DNA of 64,000 nucleotides from the NCBI GenBank assembly GCA_964412195.1, contig CAYPNP010000008.1:62001-126000 (forward strand), given 5' to 3'. This document shows, in pieces, positions 58,652-64,000 of this stretch; the stretch's first letter is position 1; every line of letters starts with the position of its first letter. The notes beneath the pieces are model-generated. The model did not search any database. It was not told the origin of the DNA and saw only the letters and a program-made list of their open reading frames with translations. This DNA is from CAYPNP01 sp964412195. Its GTDB lineage: Bacteria; Acidobacteriota; JAAYUB01. The translations under genes and the position numbers were made by a program.

Positions 58652-61525
58652 TCAGGCGTCGGCGACTTCGTCCTCCGAAACGATCCGGTTGCGGCCGCGG
58701 GCCTTGGCCTGGTACATCATGGCGTCAGCCCGCCGGATCAGTTCCTCGCCCCGTTCCTCGGAGAACTCCAGCGGGCTCGTCAGGGCGGCGGCGCCGATGC
58801 TGAGGGTGCAGGGAAATTCCTGATCGTCCACCTCCGCCGGGTTGGCCTCCAGCAGGCGGCGCAGCTTCTCCGCGACCAGCTTGGCGCCGGACAACTGGGT
58901 GATGGGCAGCATCACCACGAATTCCTCCCCGCCGAACCGCGCCAACAGGTCGGTGGACCGGAGGCCGATCCGCAGCACCCGGGCCACGTGCTGGAGGACG
59001 CGGTCCCCCATGTCGTGGCCGCACGCGTCGTTGACGGCCTTGAAGTGGTCCAGATCCAGCATGAGCAGGCACAGGCTTTCGCCGGGCCGGCTCCGGACCA
59101 GGCGGCGGATCTCCTGTTGCAGAGCCTTCATGAAATAGCGCCGGTTGAACAGCCCGGTCAGTTCGTCGGTGGTGGCCAGCCTCGCCAGCAGGGTGTTCTT
59201 CTTCTCCAGCTCGTGGGTGGCGGTTCGGACCATGTCGGCCAGCCGCTCCTTCTCCTTTTCGATGGACCGGTACCGCAGCTGGAACGCGGTGAAGAGGAGC
59301 AGGCCGACCCCCACCGCAGCCAGGAGCAGGAAGAGGGGGTTCTGCCAGAGCGGCGGGGGGATCCAGAAACTGGCCAGCTCGGCGCGCCCCCGCGGGCGGC
59401 GCCCTTCGAAGTAGGACACCTCGAAGCGGTACGAGCCGGCGGGCAGGTTGGTGTACTCCTTCATGAAGACCCGCCCCGGCGGCGGGAAGGCCTCGTCGAA
59501 GCCTTCAAGGCGGGGGGAGGCCAGGATGTTCTGGGGATCCCGGTACCACAACACGTCGTAGAAGAACTGCAGGCTGCGGACCCCGGTGGGCAGCGACACG
59601 TCGCTGACCCGGCGCATCACCTGGGGCTGGCCGCCGGGGAGGGTCAGGGCCAGGCGGTCAAGGACCACCCGGGGCTCGACTCCCCGGTGGGTTTCCGGTG
59701 CGGTGATGTCCCGGGGGAGGCGGACCGCCCCGCCGAACAGGCCGAACCAGAAATTGCCGTCGCCGTCCACGGCGGTGCAGTTGTGGGTGGTGAACTCCTC
59801 GCCCGGCAGGCCGTGGGCCCGGTTCAGGATCTTGACCACCTTTTCGCTTCGGGCGTCCATGAGGGCGGCGCCGCCGTCCGTGCCCACCCAGAGCAGCCCG
59901 TCGCCGGCCTCCTGGAAGACCGTGCAGCTGATGTTGGGCAGGCCCGACTCGAGGCCGAGGTGCCGGAACGCACCGCCCGCCCACACGTAGAGGCCGTCAT
60001 TGGTGGCGATCCAGAGCTTGTCGCCGAACCAGTGCAGGTCGAACACCGCGCTCAGCTTGAGGTCCTCGGCCGGCGACACCGGGGAGAAGCGCCGGCCGTC
60101 GAAGTGGGCCAGGCCGCCGCCGATGGTGCCCAGGAAGATGCCCTCGCGCCCGGGGATCTCGGTAATGCAGCGGACGTACTCCGTCGGCAGGCCGTCCCCG
60201 CGGCCGTAGGCGCGGATGCCGCCGGGGCCGATCCTCGCCAGCCCCCGCCGCAAGCCGGCCCAGATCACGCCGCTGTGGTCGCGATAGAGGTCGATCACGT
60301 CGTTGCCGGGCAGCCCGTCCGCCTGGGTGATGGACCGCCAGGAGGCGCCTTGGAGGACGACCACGCCGCCGCCCTCCGTGCCCAGCCACAGGCTGCCGTC
60401 GGGCTGGGGCAGGATGGCCCAGACATAGTACTTCCGGAAGAACTCCGGCTGGACCAGAAACGGTTGCACCCTCCCGCCCTCGTAGTAGTACAGGCCCTCG
60501 GTGGTTCCGAACCACACCCGTCGCCGGCTGGCGTCCCAGGCCACCGAGATGATGCTCTTCCCCGGCAGGCCGGCCCGGGCGTCGAAAATCTCCAGCTGGC
60601 GGTTGGCCAGCTGGCTGACCCCATGGTTGGTGCCGAACCAGAGGCTGTTCTCGGCGTCGCGGAAGGCGAACCAGACCGGCACTCCCACCAGGCCGTCCCG
60701 GCTGTCGTACCGCTGGATCGGCACTCCGGGAGCGCAGCGCAGCAGGGCATTGGTGGAACCCGCCCAGATGCTGCCGTCCGTGTCGCGCACCAGGCTCATC
60801 AGCCGGTCACCGGAGGTGCCCGGCCAGGGCCCTTCCACCTCGGGCCGGCCGGCCGGGAGAAGATAGAGGCCGGCGTCGGTGGCCAGCCACAGCGTGCCCT
60901 TCCCGTCCCACAGCAGCCAGTTGATGGCAGGACGGATCGTGTGGACGACCGGCGCCGCGCCGGGTTCGTCGGGCCGGAGCGCCACCAGACGGCCTCGGGT
61001 CGTACCCAGGTACAGCGCGTCCGCGCCGGCCTCCACCGTCGCGGCATCGCGGGCCTCGGGAGGCAGCGGCACCGCCGTCCAGCGGTCGGCGCCGGTCTGG
61101 GCGAAGAGCCCGCCTTCCATCAACAGGCAGTACAACCGGTCCCGGTAACGGACGATCGCCCGGGCGCTGCCGCCCAGGTCCTGCGGCAGGGTGAATCGGT
61201 CCTTGTCCGGCAGGTACGCGCACGGGCCCCGGTGGGTGGCCACCCACATCCGGCCGGCGGCGTCCTCGATCACGGACCGCGCCGTGGTCTGGACCAGGCC
61301 CTCGGAGTCCCGGTAGGTCTGGAAGGTCCGGCCGTTGAAGCGGGACAGGCCGCCGGTGCAGCCGAGCCAGAGGTACCCGCGCTGGTCCTGGTAGATGGAC
61401 CAGACCTGCGATGAGGCCAGCCCGTCGTCGGGTCCCCAGTTGCGGAACGGCAACACCTGGCCCTGGACCGGGGAGGTCCAGCCGGTCATCGCCAGCACCG
61501 CGAACAGGAGGAGCCAACGGATCAT
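58652..61525 (-). CDS. Two-component-propeller diguanylate cyclase (second copy)
   Basis: 957 aa. Signal peptide (WLLLFAVLAMTGWTSPVQGQ), propeller of repeat units (GYLWLGCTGGLSRFN; GTLWLATDAGLYLL; GSIWAGSTNALLR; NSLWFGTNHGVSQL; and others), Y_Y_Y domain (about 660-720), one helix (FLLLAAVGVGLLLFTAFQL), coiled coil and GGDEF (RFGGEEFVVM; TDELTGLFNRRYF). RSTD five residues before GGEEF is an I-site. Convergent with the two PilZ genes, so a c-di-GMP source and two effectors lie side by side. Strong near-leaderless promoter. Confidence 0.92.
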   Translation of the reverse strand: MIRWLLLFAVLAMTGWTSPVQGQVLPFRNWGPDDGLASSQVWSIYQDQRGYLWLGCTGGLSRFNGRTFQTYRDSEGLVQTTARSVIEDAAGRMWVATHRGPCAYLPDKDRFTLPQDLGGSARAIVRYRDRLYCLLMEGGLFAQTGADRWTAVPLPPEARDAATVEAGADALYLGTTRGRLVALRPDEPGAAPVVHTIRPAINWLLWDGKGTLWLATDAGLYLLPAGRPEVEGPWPGTSGDRLMSLVRDTDGSIWAGSTNALLRCAPGVPIQRYDSRDGLVGVPVWFAFRDAENSLWFGTNHGVSQLANRQLEIFDARAGLPGKSIISVAWDASRRRVWFGTTEGLYYYEGGRVQPFLVQPEFFRKYYVWAILPQPDGSLWLGTEGGGVVVLQGASWRSITQADGLPGNDVIDLYRDHSGVIWAGLRRGLARIGPGGIRAYGRGDGLPTEYVRCITEIPGREGIFLGTIGGGLAHFDGRRFSPVSPAEDLKLSAVFDLHWFGDKLWIATNDGLYVWAGGAFRHLGLESGLPNISCTVFQEAGDGLLWVGTDGGAALMDARSEKVVKILNRAHGLPGEEFTTHNCTAVDGDGNFWFGLFGGAVRLPRDITAPETHRGVEPRVVLDRLALTLPGGQPQVMRRVSDVSLPTGVRSLQFFYDVLWYRDPQNILASPRLEGFDEAFPPPGRVFMKEYTNLPAGSYRFEVSYFEGRRPRGRAELASFWIPPPLWQNPLFLLLAAVGVGLLLFTAFQLRYRSIEKEKERLADMVRTATHELEKKNTLLARLATTDELTGLFNRRYFMKALQQEIRRLVRSRPGESLCLLMLDLDHFKAVNDACGHDMGDRVLQHVARVLRIGLRSTDLLARFGGEEFVVMLPITQLSGAKLVAEKLRRLLEANPAEVDDQEFPCTLSIGAAALTSPLEFSEERGEELIRRADAMMYQAKARGRNRIVSEDEVADA

Positions 61526-61535
61526 GGTGATGAGA

Positions 61536-61564
61536 AGTATAGAATGTACGGGGCGAAATTACAA
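61536..61564 (-). promoter_or_regulatory. Promoter of the second propeller-GGDEF gene
   Basis: Minus strand: TTGTAA (4/6), 17 bp, TATACT (5/6). The start is predicted about 4 nt from the ATG, so the mRNA would be nearly leaderless. Confidence 0.72.
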
Positions 61565-61677
61565 ACGATTCTGTTACGGGTGCGCATTCCGGTGAAACCG
61601 GTCACAGACCCGGCCGTCCCAGGCCCTCCTTGCCGCCGGGCGCGCCGCCGGAAACCGTCCGGGCGGAGGCGGCGGGG

Positions 61678-62865
61678 TCAGAGCTGGTACACCGTGATTT
61701 CCGGCGCGCAGTTGATCCGCAGGGCGAACCAGGAACCGAGCCCGACATTGACGTAGAGGGACTGGTTCTCCCGCCGGTAGAGGCCGCGGGTGTATGGGAT
61801 GAACGGGTCCGCGATGGAGGGCGACCGTTCCTCCCGGGTCAGGACGATCTGGCCGCCGTGGGTGTGTCCCGACGCCATCAGATCCACCGGGAGGCCGGAC
61901 ACCGCGTCGAAGGTGATGGGGTTGTGGGCCAGCAGGATCGAGGTTCCCCGGCCCGTGAAGCCCTCGTAGGTTTTCCGCAGGAACTCCGCCGTCTGGCCCC
62001 GCCGGAAGGCGTACTCCGTGCCGCCCACCTCGAGGGGCACGCCCCGCAGGACCAGCTCCGTCCGCCGGTTGCGCAACAGTTCCACGCCGGCCCGGCCGAG
62101 GAGGGCGGAGAACTCTTTCACGTCGTCGATGTAGTCATGGTTTCCCAGGCAGGCCAACACCGGGACGCGCTGCGCCAGGGCCCGCCACTGGGGCAGGGTT
62201 TCCGCGAGGAACCGGTTTTCGTTGTTGACGATGTCGCCGGTCAGCAGCACCGCATCGGGCTGGAGGTCGTACACGTGGGAGAGAAAGAACTCCAGGCGCC
62301 CGGGCCCGAAGAAGGACCCCAGATGCAGATCGGACAGTTGCACCAGCCGGACCGGCCCGCCGTCCGGGAGCCCGGCCGGCCGCGGCAGGCGGAGCGTCCG
62401 GATGTCAAAGTCCTCCCGCGAGGCCTGGACGTGTCCGGTCGCGTATGCCGCCAGGGCCGGCGGAACCAGGAGCAGCGGCCCGGCCAGGAGGGACCGCCTG
62501 CCCGCGTCCACCGGCGCCGGCGCGGCGGCCCGGAGCCGGAACCATCGCGCCGGGGCCCCGGCCGCCCAGGCCAGACCCGCCACGAGGCCGCCCGCCACGA
62601 CCAGGATGTGCCAGACCTGGAGGAAGGTGATCAGGGATTCCGGCAGATTGCGCCCTGCGGCCAACCCCTCCAGTCCCACGACGGCCGTGAGCGCCAGGGG
62701 GAGGGAAAGCACCGCCACCGCGCCCACCGTTAGCCGCCGCGCCCACGGCCGTATGCCGAGCGCCGCCAGCGTCCGGTGCAGGCGGCGGGCGAACCAGGCG
62801 TTGGCCAGCAAGACCAGCAGCGCGCCCAGCCGAGGGATGATGAACAGGGCGACGGGACTTGGCAT
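61678..62865 (-). CDS. Membrane-anchored metallophosphoesterase
   Basis: 395 aa. Three to four N-terminal membrane helices (VALFIIPRLGALLVLLANAW; LTVGAVAVLSLPLALTAVV; VWHILVVAGGLVAGLAWAAG), then a calcineurin-like phosphoesterase: LSDLHLGSF, LTGDIVNN, LGNHDYID, LAHNP, SGHTHGGQ, all metal ligands present. Similar architecture to YkuE/UDP-lipid pyrophosphatase-type enzymes. ATG 62865 chosen because of GGGGAG; a start further up at 62913 would add a charged stretch. Substrate unknown. Confidence 0.87.
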   Translation of the reverse strand: MPSPVALFIIPRLGALLVLLANAWFARRLHRTLAALGIRPWARRLTVGAVAVLSLPLALTAVVGLEGLAAGRNLPESLITFLQVWHILVVAGGLVAGLAWAAGAPARWFRLRAAAPAPVDAGRRSLLAGPLLLVPPALAAYATGHVQASREDFDIRTLRLPRPAGLPDGGPVRLVQLSDLHLGSFFGPGRLEFFLSHVYDLQPDAVLLTGDIVNNENRFLAETLPQWRALAQRVPVLACLGNHDYIDDVKEFSALLGRAGVELLRNRRTELVLRGVPLEVGGTEYAFRRGQTAEFLRKTYEGFTGRGTSILLAHNPITFDAVSGLPVDLMASGHTHGGQIVLTREERSPSIADPFIPYTRGLYRRENQSLYVNVGLGSWFALRINCAPEITVYQL

Positions 62866-63032
62866 CGTTCCATGCTCCCCGGCGGCGGCCGGACTTTTCG
62901 GAAGCCGCCGCATCGGAAGATGGATAGATGTCGGCGCGGGCGGATCGTTTCACAGCCGGCCGCCGGGCGCCCGTCCGGCTCGCCCCTCCGCCCCAGGCGG
63001 GAACCGGCTACCGGCCTGGATCACCGTTTCAG

Positions 63033-63060
63033 GTGACAATCCACGCCCCGATAGTGTAAA
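63033..63060 (+). promoter_or_regulatory. Promoter before the EF-G gene
   Basis: GTGACA (5/6), 16 bp, TGTAAA (4/6), about 30 bp before the ATG. Confidence 0.55.
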
Positions 63061-63087
63061 GTATCGCTCCTGTGCCCAAGGAGGCCC

Positions 63088-64000
63088 ATGTCGACCCGGC
63101 AGTCGCTCACCAGGACCCGCAATCTCGGCATCATCGCCCACATCGATGCCGGGAAGACGACCGTCACCGAGCGGATCCTGTATTACGCCGGCAAGATCCA
63201 CCGCATCGGCGAAGTCCACGACGGGACCGCCACCATGGACTGGATGGTCCAGGAGCAGCAGCGCGGCATCACCATCACCTCTGCCGTGACCAGCTTCACC
63301 TGGCGAGACGACACCATCCATCTCATCGACACCCCGGGGCACGTGGATTTCTCCATCGAGGTGGAACGCTCTCTCCGGGTGCTCGACGGCGCCGTGGTGA
63401 TCTTCTGCGGCGTCGGCGGCGTCCAGCCGCAGTCCGAGACCGTCTGGCACCAGGCCGACAAGTTCCACGTGCCGCGCCTGGCTTTCGTCAACAAGCTGGA
63501 CCGCCCCGGCGCCGACTTCCACAACGTCCTGGACCAGGTCCGGGAGAAGCTGGCCGCCGTCCCGATGCCGCTGCAGCTGCCGATATACAACGGCGACCGG
63601 TTCGAGGGCGTCCTGGACCTCATCAACCTCCAGGGGATCGGCTGGAAGGACGAAACCCTGGGGGCCGAGATGGTCGACCTCCCGCCCCCGCCGGCGGCGC
63701 TGGAGGAAGCCCGCCGCCACCGGGAGCGGCTCATCGAGATCCTGGCCGACCACGACGACATCGTCGCCGAGCACTACCTCAACGGCGACATCCTGAGCGA
63801 GGGCGCGATCCGGGAGGCCGTCCGCCGCGTCACACTCGGCCTCCACGCGGTGCCGGTGCTGTGCGGCGCCGCCCTGCGGAACAAGGGCATCCAGCCGCTG
63901 CTCGACGCCGTGTGCGCGTACCTGCCCTCCCCGCTGGACATGCCGCCCATCACCGGCCACCACCCCGACACCGGCGCCGTGATCGAGCGTCACCCCGACG
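63088..64000 (+). CDS. Elongation factor G (5' part, runs off the window)
   Basis: First 304 codons of a translational GTPase. Reads TRNLGIIAHIDAGKTTVTER (G1), GITITSAVTSF (G2), LIDTPGHVDFSIEVERSL (G3), FVNKLDRPGADF (G4) and CGAALRNKGIQPLLDAVC (G5). Normal EF-G order. Val and Ser instead of Thr at a few places may mean an EF-G2-type paralogue rather than the main fusA. SD AAGGAGG before ATG. Confidence 0.9.
   Translation, partial: MSTRQSLTRTRNLGIIAHIDAGKTTVTERILYYAGKIHRIGEVHDGTATMDWMVQEQQRGITITSAVTSFTWRDDTIHLIDTPGHVDFSIEVERSLRVLDGAVVIFCGVGGVQPQSETVWHQADKFHVPRLAFVNKLDRPGADFHNVLDQVREKLAAVPMPLQLPIYNGDRFEGVLDLINLQGIGWKDETLGAEMVDLPPPPAALEEARRHRERLIEILADHDDIVAEHYLNGDILSEGAIREAVRRVTLGLHAVPVLCGAALRNKGIQPLLDAVCAYLPSPLDMPPITGHHPDTGAVIERHPD

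Overview
The window is a GC-rich, gene-dense bacterial chromosome segment. Its gene content includes a BatA-E operon, a TPR-associated TRAP transporter, two-component-propeller diguanylate cyclases, a PcnB-type poly(A) polymerase and a membrane-bound group 4 [NiFe] hydrogenase. This suggests an anaerobic or facultative Gram-negative from the Acidobacteriota or a neighbouring deep lineage. The placement is an inference from gene content and style, not from a marker-gene tree. Promoters of the ordinary sigma-70 type (TTGACA/TATAAT-like, 16-17 bp spacer) can be read in front of many transcription units. No rRNA, tRNA, CRISPR array, transposase or phage gene was seen.

Layout. 50-4180 (minus): housekeeping operon gmk-rpoZ-coaBC-era-uracil DNA glycosylase. 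4553-5044: FmdB-like zinc ribbon protein. 5383-9953 (plus): secreted GH31 glucosidase, MurG-like glycosyltransferase, helix-hairpin-helix protein. 10403-13870 (minus): pcnB, a QueG-like iron-sulfur protein and its MarR regulator with a palindromic operator. 14077-20990 (plus): a BatD-like/batA/batB/batC/batD/batE operon. 21113-25414: tandem retropepsin lipoprotein, GT-C membrane protein, SH3 protein. 25551-28646: YihY, queA and an FKBP-type isomerase closed by a strong terminator. 28834-32740: TRAP operon (TatT lipoprotein, binding protein, fused DctQM permease). 33002-34850: SMUG1 and an outer-membrane barrel, convergent. 35148-40064: propeller-GGDEF protein, response regulator, small membrane protein, AEC transporter. 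40194-44467: M1-like/M28/PDZ protease and a nucleotidyltransferase pair. 44597-54651 (minus): twelve-gene hydrogenase operon. 55184-57742 (plus): soluble MgtE-N/CBS protein with an Nramp-type (NRMT-like) transporter. 57912-61525: two PilZ proteins facing a second propeller-GGDEF protein. 61678-62865: metallophosphoesterase. 63088-end: EF-G, cut by the window edge.

The standout locus is the hydrogenase. It has homologues of all eleven membrane and peripheral-arm subunits of ferredoxin-type complex I (A, B, C, D, H, I, J, K and three antiporter-like L/M/N). The D-like subunit keeps all four [NiFe]-binding cysteines, and a HycI-like maturation protease ends the operon. No NADH or formate module is present, so ferredoxin-linked, ion-pumping H2 metabolism is the simplest reading.

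The second striking property is in the gaps. Nearly every sizeable gap is a mosaic of a few families of 6-9 bp tandem repeats (TTCGATG, GGATTGC, CCGGTGA, CGTAAT, CGTGCT, CCATGGT, GCGCAGAG and others), often in inverted pairs. These reach into the 3' ends of three genes, split an otherwise tightly coupled operon twice, and in one case sit in frame inside the hydrogenase protease gene.
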